DNA from: an uncultured Oscillospiraceae bacterium | GTDB taxonomy: Bacteria > Bacillota > Clostridia > Oscillospirales > Oscillospiraceae | Reading direction: 5' to 3' | Assembly (NCBI GenBank): GCA_910587785.1 | Contig: CAJUOA010000002.1 | Location: 20,163 to 84,162 of the forward strand | Length of the DNA: 64,000 nucleotides | Shown: positions 24,853-33,261 of the stretch, in pieces | How the letters are laid out: each line of letters starts with the position of its first letter | How positions within the stretch are numbered: position 1 is the first letter of the stretch | The notes under the pieces: generated by a model | Databases searched by the model: none | Seen by the model: only the letters and a program-made list of their open reading frames with translations | What the model was told of the DNA's origin: nothing | Translations under genes and position numbers: made by a program

Positions 24853-25188
24853 TTGTCCATTTCTTCGGACACCCTGCGGGGACACACGGACACCATCATC
24901 CTGACCCAGCTGATGCGGGGAGACAACTACGGCTATGAGATCAACAAGACCATCCGCCAGCGCACCGGCGGGCAGTACGACTTCAAGGAGGCCACCCTCT
25001 ACACCGCCTTCAAGCGCCTGGAGCAGAACGGCCTCATCTCGTCCTACTGGGGCGAGGACGGCCCCGGCGCACGCCGCCGCTACTACGCCATCACCGACGA
25101 GGGCCGCCGGCGGTGGGAGGAAAACTGCCGGGATTGGCAGACTACCAGGGCCCTTCTGGACGCCCTGATCTCTTTGGAGGATGAGTGA
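24853..25188 (+). CDS. PadR-family transcriptional regulator
   Basis: Winged-helix repressor of the short (PadR-s2) type. The TTG at 24853 is chosen because AAAGGAG lies eight bases before it; a GTG at 24844 overlaps that ribosome site. Residues ~10-85 show the PadR pattern: ILTQLMRGDNYGYEI (helix 1), EATLYTAFKRLEQNGLI (recognition helix), then the beta wing RRRYYAITDEGRRR. It is followed at once by a DUF1700/DUF4097 gene, a common partnership in Firmicutes where PadR responds to envelope stress. Confidence 0.9.
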   Translation: MSISSDTLRGHTDTIILTQLMRGDNYGYEINKTIRQRTGGQYDFKEATLYTAFKRLEQNGLISSYWGEDGPGARRRYYAITDEGRRRWEENCRDWQTTRALLDALISLEDE

Positions 25189-25189
25189 T

Positions 25190-26596
25190 ATGGAAAGGAT
25201 TCGCACAAGATTCATCATCGCGGTAACGGAGCGCCTGGCCTCCGCCGCCGACAGCACCGCCAAGGTGGAGCTCATCGAGGAGCTCAGCGACAACCTCTAC
25301 CAGCGCTTCCAGGAGCTGCTTGGAAACGGCGTACCGGAGGAGGAGGCCTACCGCCAGGCCCTGGAGGACCTGGGCGACGTGGAGGAGCTCCTGGCCTACC
25401 TGGAGAGCCTGGGCCCCGACGGCTCCCTCCCCCGCCAGGAGAGCGCCCCCAGGGGCTTCACCGAGGAGCTCTTCCAGGGCGTGGAGAGCATCGTCCGGGA
25501 GACCGTCAGCCAGACCCGGGACGCGGTGGACCAGGCCGCGGACATCGTCAAGGGCGTGGCGGACAAGATCAAGGACAAGTATCCCGACGGCTTCAAGGGC
25601 AAGGTCTACGTCCACTTCGACGGCGACGACGCCCATGCCGGCTGCTGCGCGGCTTCCGAGACCGCCGGGGAGCCCGAGCCCGCCCGGGACGGCAATAAGG
25701 GCTGGTCCTTCTCCGTGGGCTACAACAGGGACCGGGGCGGCTTCTTCTGTGAGAACGGCCGCAGCCGCCGCCTCACCGGCACCGCCTTCCCCTCCCCGGA
25801 GATCAAGGGCATCGACGTGCAGGTCATCAACGGCGATGTGACCATCAACCTGGACGACGACCCCGAGGCCGACGTGGTCATCACCGGCGAAGCCGAGGAG
25901 CTGGAGGCCCGCCTGTCCGACAGCGGCGTCCTCTCCATCCGGCAGGGGAAGACCGCCAGCCGCTCCTTCTTCTTCAACTTGGGCCTGGACAAGGCGGATG
26001 TGGAGCTGACCATCCCCCGGCGGCTCTGGGAGAGCATCCAGATCAGCACCACCAGCGGGGACGTCGGCCTGGACACCGGGCTGGAGGTGGACCGCCTCTC
26101 CATCAAGACCGCCAGCGGCGACACACAGGTCAGCGAACTGAGATTCCGGGAGCTGTTCTTCAAGTCCGCCAGCGGCGACCTGGACGCGGACGGCCTGGAC
26201 GGGCAGTTCGTCCACGCCGAGAGCGCCAGCGGAGACATCGACCTCACCGGCCGCTTCGACACCATCGAGGCCACCACCGCCAGCGGCGAGATCGAGGTCG
26301 CTGACCAGGTCCGCTGCATCCGGTGCTCCAGCGCCAGCGGGGACATCGAGGTCCGCACCGCTCTTATGCCCGACCAGTTGGAGCTCTCCTCCAAGTCCGG
26401 CGACTGCGAGGCGGCCATCCCCGAAGGGCAGGGCTTCGCCCTCCGCTTCAGCACCGTCAGCGGGGAGCTGGACACAGGCTTCCCCCTGGTCGGCCCCCTT
26501 GGCAGCCGCTCCGGCGAGGCCATGTACCTGGACGGCGGCGGACGCAGCTACCGTATGAGCACCGTCAGCGGCGACCTGACCATCCGCCCCCTGTGA
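25190..26596 (+). CDS. DUF1700/DUF4097 protein (HAAS plus beta-repeat domain)
   Basis: Residues ~1-80 form a HAAS/DUF1700 helical domain (LIEELSDNLYQRFQELL, YRQALEDLGDVEELL). Residues ~200-468 form a DUF4097 right-handed beta-repeat with about nine [AS]-G-[DE] turns roughly every 18-23 residues. No transmembrane segment is evident between them. The ATG at 25190, nine bases after GGAGG, is preferred over the ATG at 25181 that abuts the ribosome site. It is coupled to padR; PadR-DUF1700-DUF4097 modules are typically linked to envelope stress sensing. Exact function unknown. Confidence 0.82.
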   Translation: MERIRTRFIIAVTERLASAADSTAKVELIEELSDNLYQRFQELLGNGVPEEEAYRQALEDLGDVEELLAYLESLGPDGSLPRQESAPRGFTEELFQGVESIVRETVSQTRDAVDQAADIVKGVADKIKDKYPDGFKGKVYVHFDGDDAHAGCCAASETAGEPEPARDGNKGWSFSVGYNRDRGGFFCENGRSRRLTGTAFPSPEIKGIDVQVINGDVTINLDDDPEADVVITGEAEELEARLSDSGVLSIRQGKTASRSFFFNLGLDKADVELTIPRRLWESIQISTTSGDVGLDTGLEVDRLSIKTASGDTQVSELRFRELFFKSASGDLDADGLDGQFVHAESASGDIDLTGRFDTIEATTASGEIEVADQVRCIRCSSASGDIEVRTALMPDQLELSSKSGDCEAAIPEGQGFALRFSTVSGELDTGFPLVGPLGSRSGEAMYLDGGGRSYRMSTVSGDLTIRPL

Positions 26597-26630
26597 GACG
26601 GGCAGTTGAAACGAAAGAAGGACGAATGAT

Positions 26631-26921
26631 ATGACGAAACAAGTGACGGATATCGTGGCCTACCTCTCCTGGCCGGGCCTGCTGGTGTCGTTCCTCATCG
26701 GGGACCGCGCCGGGAGCCGCTTCCACCTCAACCAGTCCCTGGTCATCTGGCTGTCCATCACCCTGCTGGGCATCGTGACCCACTGGATGCCCCTCATCGG
26801 CTGGATCGTCCGCATCGTGGGGATGCTCTTCTGCGCCGCCTGCTGGTTCATCGGCTTCGTCAACGCCATCCAGGGCGTTGAAAAGGAAGTCCCCCTGCTG
26901 GGGCAGATCCATCTGCTGTAA
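26631..26921 (+). CDS. Small membrane protein, DUF4870-like
   Basis: A 96-residue integral membrane protein with about three hydrophobic helices (residues ~8-25, ~34-55, ~60-83). The pattern AYLSW-GLLVSFLIG, RFHLNQSL and a Gly-rich final helix resembles DUF4870/TM2-like small proteins. It has an AGGACG-type weak ribosome site and follows the DUF4097 gene by 34 bases in the padR transcript. Confidence 0.68.
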   Translation: MTKQVTDIVAYLSWPGLLVSFLIGDRAGSRFHLNQSLVIWLSITLLGIVTHWMPLIGWIVRIVGMLFCAACWFIGFVNAIQGVEKEVPLLGQIHLL

Positions 26922-26930
26922 GAGCACCCT

Positions 26931-27833
26931 ATGAAACGGTTTTTCGCACTGGTCCTCGCGCTCTGCGCCCTTCTGGCTCCGGCGGGCTGCTCCGGCAGTC
27001 CCGCCGGGCCGGAGGGGCCTTATCACGACGGGGAGCTGACCTACTCCAATCTTGTGGGAAAAGCGGTCCAGGAGGAGGTCCGCGCCGTCCTGCTGGCCGC
27101 GGGCGTCTCTTCGGAGGATGTGGATACATTCTTCGTCTGGGTGGACGACTTCAACCAGGCCATGGGGGACTGCCCCTCCTACCGATTGCAGGACGCTTTT
27201 ACCACGGTCAAGGCCCCGGCGGTGGACTACGGGGAATACGGGCCCATGTCCCGCACCTGGTACAAGGAAAACCAGCGGGATTATGGCGACGTCCTCTGCC
27301 GGATCGCGGCGTTTCAGCTGACTAAGGACGCCATCACCACCGCCTCTGCCATCGACAGGCGGGACTGGGCCTGCTATACGGAGGACCAGTGGCTCTGCAG
27401 CGACTGGGAGGCCATCAGCACCTCTCCTCTGATCGAGTTTTCGGAGGAGGAGACAGAGGACTATTTTACGCTCTACAACCCCGTCAGCGCTGCCGGGAAG
27501 TCCCTCTCCGCAGAGGAGATGTACCAGGCCGTTCTGGACGCGTGGCAGGAGCGGGCCGTCGCCTTCACCGAAGGCCCCGTCTCCCTGGTGACGGTCTGGA
27601 GGCAGTGGGAGGACCAGATCGCCGCGGCCCACGCCGCAGTCCTGGTTCAGAACGGGGAGGCGCTGCTCCTGGTGGAGAAGACCAACCCCCAGTCCCCCTA
27701 CCAGGCCACCAGGTTTTCCACTCTGGAGCAGGTCCGGCAGTATATGTATGAGTCCATCCACCAGGAGGACCTGCGCTACGGCGATGAGACCGGGATCCTC
27801 GTTGTCCTGCGCAATGATACCCCGCTGGAGTGA
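26931..27833 (+). CDS. Lipoprotein, probably DUF4300 family
   Basis: A 300-aa secreted lipoprotein: positively charged start, hydrophobic residues 5-16, lipobox with Cys20 (APAGC). The mature part begins with a block LTYSNLVGKAVQEEVRAVL that resembles DUF4300 proteins of Streptococcus and clostridia; function unknown. Several Trp- and Tyr-rich segments suggest a compact globular domain. It starts 9 bases after the small membrane protein. Confidence 0.7.
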   Translation: MKRFFALVLALCALLAPAGCSGSPAGPEGPYHDGELTYSNLVGKAVQEEVRAVLLAAGVSSEDVDTFFVWVDDFNQAMGDCPSYRLQDAFTTVKAPAVDYGEYGPMSRTWYKENQRDYGDVLCRIAAFQLTKDAITTASAIDRRDWACYTEDQWLCSDWEAISTSPLIEFSEEETEDYFTLYNPVSAAGKSLSAEEMYQAVLDAWQERAVAFTEGPVSLVTVWRQWEDQIAAAHAAVLVQNGEALLLVEKTNPQSPYQATRFSTLEQVRQYMYESIHQEDLRYGDETGILVVLRNDTPLE

Positions 27834-27861
27834 GGTCCCCACAAAGCAAAGGAGTATTCTC

Positions 27862-28572
27862 ATGAAAAAAGCATATAAAGGGGCCGCTGTGCTCCTGCTG
27901 TCCGCCGCAGTGCTGGGCCTCACGGCGTTCAAAATCGCTGAGGTCACCTGCGTCTCGCCAGATATCCCTGCCCGTCCCCAAAGCGAGGCCCCTGCCTCGT
28001 ATTCGGTCTATGCGCCCTATGGACTGCACTTCAACGAGGCCAAAAATGAGCTCATGTTTGAAAAGGAACTGGTCCGGTACTTTTACGACGGAGTCGATCT
28101 CGGTGATGGTATGGCCGCCGTGCGGTGCGACTACCTGAACGAAAACGGGGCGGTGGACGTCCACACAGTGCGGGAGCCCGCCGCCAACGGGGACGGCAGC
28201 ATAGACCCCTTTGGCAAACTGCTGGGGATCGAGCGGTACAGCCAGGAGGAATTTGACCAAAGGGATTTCTCGGACTTCTACGGCCCTTCTGAACCCGTGG
28301 CCTATGCTGTAGGCAGTGATGACCCGACGGCCAAGTCCTTTTCCGACCGCTTTGCTCCATACAAAGCGTTTGGCATCGAATACGTCGAGGCGCAGTCTGT
28401 CAGCGGACGCGGGAACGTCTACTACAACGGACAGCTGGTGGATACCTTCATTGACATCACCCCCGCAGACGGGGTCTTCTCCTTCCAATCCGCAGACGGC
28501 GGCGGGATCAAGGTCCAGACCGTCTATGATCCGGACGGGGCGCTCACAGGCGTTCAGGCGCTGCGGCGATGA
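27862..28572 (+). CDS. Membrane-anchored protein resembling the BlaR1/M56 extracellular tail
   Basis: A 236-aa protein with one N-terminal hydrophobic helix (residues ~7-26) and no lipobox, so likely anchored outside the membrane. The block LVRYFYDG-VDLGD...CDYLNENGAVDVHTVRE (residues ~62-110) and the RYSQEEFDQRD segment look like the C-terminal sensor part of some BlaR1/MecR1-like M56 peptidases, here without the peptidase. This likeness is from memory and weak. AAAGGAG precedes the ATG by six bases. It lies between two lipoprotein genes in the padR cluster. Confidence 0.6.
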   Translation: MKKAYKGAAVLLLSAAVLGLTAFKIAEVTCVSPDIPARPQSEAPASYSVYAPYGLHFNEAKNELMFEKELVRYFYDGVDLGDGMAAVRCDYLNENGAVDVHTVREPAANGDGSIDPFGKLLGIERYSQEEFDQRDFSDFYGPSEPVAYAVGSDDPTAKSFSDRFAPYKAFGIEYVEAQSVSGRGNVYYNGQLVDTFIDITPADGVFSFQSADGGGIKVQTVYDPDGALTGVQALRR

Positions 28573-28667
28573 GACCGGGACCCTCACCGTCCTGCATAAC
28601 GGCACGCTGCTGGAGGCCGGAGCCTGATCCCCGCTTTGGCGGCACACCATTGACCGAGGTCTGTTTT

Positions 28668-29051
28668 ATGAAAAGATCGCGCTTTTTTCTCTTCGCGCTC
28701 CTGCTGGTACTGACCCTTTCCGCCTGTGCCGCCGAATTCGACGGCAGCCGGACGGGGAATGACCGCGAGTTCATTATGGAGTACAAAGTCCTGAACAGAG
28801 CTGACTCCCAGGACCTGACCGCCCGGGCCGGAGACACCATCCACGGCGAGCTCACCGTGGACAGCGGCGCCCTCTCGGTGTCGGTCTGCAAGGAGGGGGA
28901 AGCGTCCCTCTACGAGAGAGCGGCTCTCTCCGCCTCCGAGACCTTCGACCTCCCTGTGGAGGCCGGCGGGACCTACACCGTCACGGTGGCCGGGGAGCGG
29001 GCGGCGGGCGGCGTCCGCTTCGAGGTAGTTCCCGGACAGGGATCGAACTGA
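28668..29051 (+). CDS. Small lipoprotein of unknown function
   Basis: A 127-aa lipoprotein: charged MKRSR start, hydrophobic core, lipobox LSAC with Cys20. The mature ~107 residues are rich in Thr, Val and Glu and predicted all-beta (YTVTVAGERAAGGVRFEV at the end), like a small immunoglobulin-like or jelly-roll domain. ATG 28668 follows GAGG; in-frame upstream sequence encodes no plausible protein. Last gene before a terminator at 29079. Confidence 0.65.
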   Translation: MKRSRFFLFALLLVLTLSACAAEFDGSRTGNDREFIMEYKVLNRADSQDLTARAGDTIHGELTVDSGALSVSVCKEGEASLYERAALSASETFDLPVEAGGTYTVTVAGERAAGGVRFEVVPGQGSN

Positions 29052-29078
29052 TCCCTCCCTCCTATCCAAAATGCAGGG

Positions 29079-29106
29079 ACAGCCCGCCTTTCGGCGGGCT
29101 GTTTCT
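29079..29106 (+). terminator. Terminator of the padR cluster
   Basis: Ten-bp stem ACAGCCCGCC / GGCGGGCTGT, loop TTTC, followed by TTCTGTA. The T-tract is imperfect. Confidence 0.75.
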
Positions 29107-29275
29107 GTATTCCGGCCAAAAGTGCCTGTTTTGTCCGTTTCTTGCGGCCGCAGCGGCAGGAGGGCCCGTTTCCCTTCACGATTTATTCATTTCCGCCAAT
29201 CCAAATGCCTGTCCCTTAGTAAAAAATGCACAAAAAGGAGGGGCAAACTTCCACGTTTTGCGCAGGGGGTTGCGG

Positions 29276-29304
29276 TTGAGTTTTTTAGAAAATGATGGTA
29301 TGAT
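29276..29304 (+). promoter_or_regulatory. Sigma-A promoter of gdhA
   Basis: TTGAGT (29276-29281) and TATGAT (29299-29304) separated by 17 bp. It gives a leader of roughly 60 bases to the ATG at 29374. No riboswitch-like structure was seen in the ~170 bases upstream. Confidence 0.75.
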
Positions 29305-29373
29305 ATACGTGCATGGAGAATTGGGTGGGGCGTTATCCCGCCCACTCTGTAATATTTGAGGAGGAACAGTCCA

Positions 29374-30726
29374 ATGAATGCTTATGTTGCCAGCGTAATC
29401 GAGAACGTGAAGAAGAAACACGGGAACGAGCCCGAGTTTGTTCAGACCGTTGAGGAGGTCCTCACCTCTATCGCCCCCATGGTGGACAAGCACCCCGAGT
29501 ACGAGAAGGCCGACCTCTTGAACCGCATGGTCGAGCCCGAGCGCATGTTCACCTTCCGCGTCGTGTGGATGGACGACAACGGCAATTATCACACCAACAT
29601 CGGTTACCGCTGCCAGTTTAACGGCGCTATCGGCCCTTACAAGGGCGGCCTGCGCTTCCAGCCCAATGTCTACCCCGGCATCATCAAGTTCCTGGGCTTT
29701 GAGCAGATCTTCAAAAACAGCCTGACCGGCCTGCCCATCGGCGGCGGCAAGGGCGGCGCTGACTTCGATCCCGCCGGCAAGTCCGACGCCGAGATCATGC
29801 GCTTCTGCCAGAGCTTCATGACCGCTCTCTACCGCTACATCGGGCCCGACATCGACGTCCCCGCCGGCGACATGGGCGTGGGCGGCCGCGAGATCGGCTA
29901 CCTCTACGGCCAGTACCGCCGCCTCAAGGGCGTGTGGGAGAACGGCGTCCTCACCGGCAAGGGCTTCAGCTACGGCGGCAGCCTCACCCGTCCCGAGGCC
30001 ACCGGCTACGGCGCGATGTACTACCTCCAGGAGGTCCTCAAGCACGAGGGCGAGGACATCAAGGGCAAGACCATCGCCTGCGCCGGCTTCGGCAACGTCA
30101 CCTGGGGCATCTGCAAGAAGGCCATGCACCTGGGCGCCAAGGTCGTCACCCTCTCCGGCCCCGACGGCTACATCTACGATCCCGATGGCGTCTCCACCTC
30201 CGAGGAGAAGGTCAACTACCTGCTTGAGATGCGCAACTCCGGCCGCAACAAGGTCAAGGATTACGCGGACAAGTTCGGCGTCGAGTTCCACCCCGGCGAG
30301 AAGCCCTGGGGCGTCAAGGCCGACGTTATCATGCCCTCCGCCATGCAGAACGACGTGCACATGGAGCACGCCAAGCAGATCGTGGCCAACGGCGTGAAGT
30401 ACTACATCGAAGTCGCGAACATGCCCACCACTAACGACGCTCTGTTCTATCTCATGGAGCAGAAGAACATGATCGTCGCTCCCTCCAAGGCCGTCAACGC
30501 CGGCGGCGTGGCCGTCTCCGCTCTGGAGATGAGCCAGAACAGCGAGCGCCTGGTCTGGACCGCCGAGCAGGTGGACGACCAGCTCAAGGGCATCATGCAG
30601 AACATCCACAAGGTCTCCATGGAGGCCGCTGAGGAGTACGGCCTGGGCTACAACCTGGTGGCCGGCGCCAACCTGGCCGGCTTCAAGAAGGTCGCCGAGG
30701 CCATGCTGGAGCAGGGCGTGTTCTAA
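29374..30726 (+). CDS. gdhA: NADP-specific glutamate dehydrogenase
   Basis: Catalyses reversible reductive amination of 2-oxoglutarate with NAD(P)H and ammonia. It has 450 residues, typical of the hexameric class. Visible blocks: substrate site KGGLRFQPNV (residues ~90-99), catalytic-lysine motif PIGGGKGGADFDP (~121-133), DVPAGDMGVGGREIGY, and the nucleotide fold GFGNVTWG (~240-247). GAGGAGG lies eight bases before the ATG. Codon use is strongly biased to C-ending codons, as for highly expressed genes. Monocistronic, between its own promoter and terminator. Confidence 0.97.
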   Translation: MNAYVASVIENVKKKHGNEPEFVQTVEEVLTSIAPMVDKHPEYEKADLLNRMVEPERMFTFRVVWMDDNGNYHTNIGYRCQFNGAIGPYKGGLRFQPNVYPGIIKFLGFEQIFKNSLTGLPIGGGKGGADFDPAGKSDAEIMRFCQSFMTALYRYIGPDIDVPAGDMGVGGREIGYLYGQYRRLKGVWENGVLTGKGFSYGGSLTRPEATGYGAMYYLQEVLKHEGEDIKGKTIACAGFGNVTWGICKKAMHLGAKVVTLSGPDGYIYDPDGVSTSEEKVNYLLEMRNSGRNKVKDYADKFGVEFHPGEKPWGVKADVIMPSAMQNDVHMEHAKQIVANGVKYYIEVANMPTTNDALFYLMEQKNMIVAPSKAVNAGGVAVSALEMSQNSERLVWTAEQVDDQLKGIMQNIHKVSMEAAEEYGLGYNLVAGANLAGFKKVAEAMLEQGVF

Positions 30727-30762
30727 GAAGCCCCGCCCAATCCCCCAATTCTCCGCAAAAAG

Positions 30763-30791
30763 GCCCCCCGGGAAGCTCCCGGGGGGCTTTT
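30763..30791 (+). terminator. Terminator of gdhA
   Basis: Eleven-bp GC-rich stem (GCCCCCCGGGA / TCCCGGGGGGC), three-base loop, followed by TTTT and preceded by an A run, so it can also act on the converging minus-strand transcript. Confidence 0.9.
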
Positions 30792-30801
30792 CATGCTGCT
30801 T

Positions 30802-31188
30802 TCAGTTTTCCAACGCCGCTCCACGGACCGGCGCACCGATATTCATTTGACGCCGCCACGCGGGCGCTTCACCGTCATCCGCCCAGTACTCGTCCAGCTC
30901 CTGTATCCTGTCATCCCGCAGGCGCAGGAAGCTCGTGACATGGAACGAGGCGCTCCCGTCCTTGGGAAACACCCGGACCGCTGTGATGACCGTGCCGTCT
31001 GTCCGCTCGATCCGTTCGATCTCACCGGCCCATTGGCCGGGGTAGTCACAATTCGCCCGGACGTACTCCTCCACTGTAAAGCGCTCGTTGGAGCAGTGCC
31101 AGCGGATGACCGCGCCGCGGCAGAAATATTCCGGCAGTGCCTTACGGTCCTGGGACAGGACGGCGGACCAAAACGCTCTGATATCCAT
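30802..31188 (-). CDS. SnoaL/NTF2-like protein
   Basis: A 128-aa protein with the NTF2-like cone fold pattern: starts MDIRAFWSAVLSQDRKALPEYF and ends with FLRLRDDRIQELDEYWADDGEAP. Such proteins serve as small-molecule isomerases, hydrolases or dimerisation domains; no catalytic residues can be assigned. It is the last gene of a minus-strand group with a GNAT acetyltransferase and a second SnoaL-like protein. Confidence 0.78.
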   Translation of the reverse strand: MDIRAFWSAVLSQDRKALPEYFCRGAVIRWHCSNERFTVEEYVRANCDYPGQWAGEIERIERTDGTVITAVRVFPKDGSASFHVTSFLRLRDDRIQELDEYWADDGEAPAWRRQMNIGAPVRGAALEN

Positions 31189-31198
31189 GGCACCCTCC

Positions 31199-31717
31199 TT
31201 ACAGCTTCAGCCCCATTTCGAGGCGCACTTCATGCCGCTCCGGGTCCTGGTTGGTATACGCGTACAGGTCGAACCCGATGATCTCAAAGCCCATCTTTCT
31301 GTAAAACGCAATGGCCCGCTCGTTGCAGGTCTGCGTCTCCAGGACGGCCATCCGCGCGCCGCTCTCCCGTGCAGCCGCAAGGATCGCCTGCATCAGCGCG
31401 CTGCCGGTCCCGCGCCCCCGGTTTCCCTCGAGAATATGGATATTGCTGATCCGGCAGCGGTTGTTCCACTTCTCATGGAACCCCTCCACAAAGCCCAGCA
31501 TCGCTTCTCCCTCAAAGGCTCCCAGTGCAATCGGGTGATCCAGCCAATCGCTCAGGAGCTTGTCATCAAACGACAGCTCCTTCTCCTCTCCGAAGGGAAC
31601 ATATTCCAGGGAAAAGGTGGTCCCGGAGCGTCTGATGTCATAGTAGCCCTTTGTACGGTATTTCACCGTAAACGGCTGATTCTTATAGATTTTCTCGTCC
31701 AGCTGAACGATCTGCAC
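31199..31717 (-). CDS. GNAT-family N-acetyltransferase
   Basis: A 172-aa acetyl-CoA-dependent acetyltransferase. The GTG at 31717 has GGGAGGG just upstream and gives a start VQIVQLDEKIYKNQPF; an in-frame TTG further out has no ribosome site. The acetyl-CoA loop GNRGRGTGSALM (near residue 100-111, Q/RxxGxG/A pattern) and the CNERAIAFYRKMGFEIIGFD block are diagnostic. Substrate unknown. Confidence 0.9.
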   Translation of the reverse strand: MQIVQLDEKIYKNQPFTVKYRTKGYYDIRRSGTTFSLEYVPFGEEKELSFDDKLLSDWLDHPIALGAFEGEAMLGFVEGFHEKWNNRCRISNIHILEGNRGRGTGSALMQAILAAARESGARMAVLETQTCNERAIAFYRKMGFEIIGFDLYAYTNQDPERHEVRLEMGLKL

Positions 31718-31758
31718 TGCTGGTCCCTCCCTTGCTACCAAGTTCTGACGCGCTCAGG

Positions 31759-32187
31759 TCAGAACCACTTCGTCTTCTCATCCCTGAACTGCGGCGCATC
31801 GCCGTCCCGATAGGGGTCGTACCGGTCCAGGTTACAGCCGAACTCCTTCAGCGCCCTGATCTTGTTGTCCGGCGTCCACTCCACCAGGGAGAGACCGTCG
31901 AACTGCTCCACCCGGCCGTCGTTCATCTGGTTCCTGAAATACCACTCCACCACCGTCCGGTCCTCCCGATGGAAATATCCCTTGATCTCCCATACCAGGA
32001 CCTTTCCCCGGGCGTTCCACTCCCGGAACCAGTGCCGGACTGCGGCGCGGCTATCATATTGCGGGCCCCAGCTCTCGATATAGCAGACATCCTCCGCAAA
32101 CATACCGTCGATGCCCAGGTCCTCCTGCCGGAGCCACATGTCGAACCACTGCCGGATGACTGCCTCGCGTTCGCCCACGGCCGTCAA
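31759..32187 (-). CDS. Second SnoaL/NTF2-like protein
   Basis: A 142-aa NTF2-fold protein: EREAVIRQWFDMWLRQEDLG at the start, FAEDVCYIESWGPQYDSRAAVRHWF in the middle and a late KIRALKEFGC segment, as in nuclear transport factor 2 family proteins. Its ATG overlaps the stop of the upstream DUF362 gene by four bases, so the two are translationally coupled. Related in fold to the 30802-31188 gene but with little evident sequence similarity. Confidence 0.8.
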   Translation of the reverse strand: MTAVGEREAVIRQWFDMWLRQEDLGIDGMFAEDVCYIESWGPQYDSRAAVRHWFREWNARGKVLVWEIKGYFHREDRTVVEWYFRNQMNDGRVEQFDGLSLVEWTPDNKIRALKEFGCNLDRYDPYRDGDAPQFRDEKTKWF

Positions 32188-33062
32188 ATCTTGATGACCT
32201 CATACGCCCGGGTGCCCAGATTCAGCTCCCCGGCGGCCTCGATGGTCCGCACGCCCTGGCGGGACTCCATGCGCTCGATGAGGGCGGCCTTGCCCGGGTC
32301 CTTGGAGGCGTACACCGCGTCCACGCAGGCCTGGTCCACCGCCACCGGGTCCAGGGAGGCGAAGATGCCGATGTCCATCATCTCCGGCTCCGCCGGGTGC
32401 TCGCAGCAGTCACAGTCCACGCTCAGGCGGTTGGCTACGTTGATATAGACGATGTTCTTTGCGCCCATATAGGCCATCACGGACTGGTCCGCGTCGGCCA
32501 TGGACTCCAAAAAGCCCACATGGTCCGCCTTCATGAGGGCCTCGAAGGAGGTCTCCCCGCTGCCGGAGGTGTGGATCCACTGCTTGCCGTGGGCGGAGGC
32601 CACGCCGATGGACATGTTCTTCAGCGCGCCGCCCAGGCCGGCCATGGGGTGGCCCTTGAAGTGGGAGAGCATCAGCATGGAGTCATAGTTTTGAAGGTTC
32701 TTCCCCACAAAGTTCTCCTTCAGCCGCTTGCCGCCGGTGATGGGCAGGGCGATCTCCCCCTCCTCATCCATGAGATCGCAGGGGGCGATGGCTGTAAAGC
32801 CGTGGTCCTTCATGGTCTGCCAATGGGCGGCGCTGGTGTTGCGCCGGCCCTCGTAGGCGGTGTTGCACTCCACGATGGTGCCGTTCAGCTCCTGGACCAG
32901 GGGCGCGATGAGGGCGGGCTGGAGGAAGTTGTGCCCGCCGGGCTCACCGGTGGAGATCTTCACCGCCACCTTGCCCCGCAGGGTCACCCCCAGGGCGTGG
33001 TAGATTTTTTGCAGAGCCTCGGGGGTAATCTCCTCCGTAAAATATACTTTTGCCTTTTCCAT
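32184..33062 (-). CDS. DUF362-domain protein
   Basis: A 292-aa protein starting MEKAKVYFTEEITPE; the ATG at 33062 is preceded by AAAAGGAGAAAACC. Family features include VAVKISTGEPGGHNFLQPALI, CNTAYEGRRN, SHFKGHPMAGLGGALKNMSIG and ASLDPVAVDQACVDAV. DUF362 domains are often fused to ferredoxin domains; here no 4Fe-4S ferredoxin motif is present, though a CDCCEHP cluster (near residue 220) offers possible metal ligands. Biochemical role unknown. First gene of a four-gene minus-strand transcript under a long-spacer promoter. Confidence 0.88.
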   Translation of the reverse strand: MEKAKVYFTEEITPEALQKIYHALGVTLRGKVAVKISTGEPGGHNFLQPALIAPLVQELNGTIVECNTAYEGRRNTSAAHWQTMKDHGFTAIAPCDLMDEEGEIALPITGGKRLKENFVGKNLQNYDSMLMLSHFKGHPMAGLGGALKNMSIGVASAHGKQWIHTSGSGETSFEALMKADHVGFLESMADADQSVMAYMGAKNIVYINVANRLSVDCDCCEHPAEPEMMDIGIFASLDPVAVDQACVDAVYASKDPGKAALIERMESRQGVRTIEAAGELNLGTRAYEVIKI

Positions 33063-33118
33063 AGAGGTTTTCTCCTTTTCAAATGTCCGATCCGTTTGGT
33101 GGTCTCGGGTCAAAACTT

Positions 33119-33149
33119 AGTATAGCGCATGGAGCTGGCTCCAAGTCAA
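33119..33149 (-). promoter_or_regulatory. MerR-type long-spacer promoter before DUF362 gene
   Basis: On the minus strand TTGACT (33149-33144) and TATACT (33124-33119) are 19 bp apart, and the spacer contains a perfect dyad TGGAGC-n2-GCTCCA (33130-33143). A 19-bp spacer with a central inverted repeat is the hallmark of promoters activated by MerR-family regulators. No merR gene is present in the window. Confidence 0.6.
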
Positions 33150-33229
33150 GGGGAAATTTGCTTTTTCGTGAAAGTTACAGCGCAGCCGCCGGTCAACTCC
33201 CAAGACCGCGTTTTTTATGCTGGCTGCAG

Positions 33230-33261
33230 AAGCGGGCTGTGCCTCCGCACAGCCCGCTTTT
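33230..33261 (-). terminator. Hairpin terminator abutting the TauE/SafE stop
   Basis: Thirteen-bp stem AAGCGGGCTGTGC / GCACAGCCCGCTT with loop CTCC, directly after the minus-strand stop codon. The T-run is on the plus side (TTTT), so termination of the minus transcript would be less efficient; direction uncertain. Confidence 0.55.

Noticed and set aside
29106..29373. Riboswitch or T-box upstream of gdhA
   Set aside because: No conserved core, specifier loop or terminator/antiterminator pair was seen.
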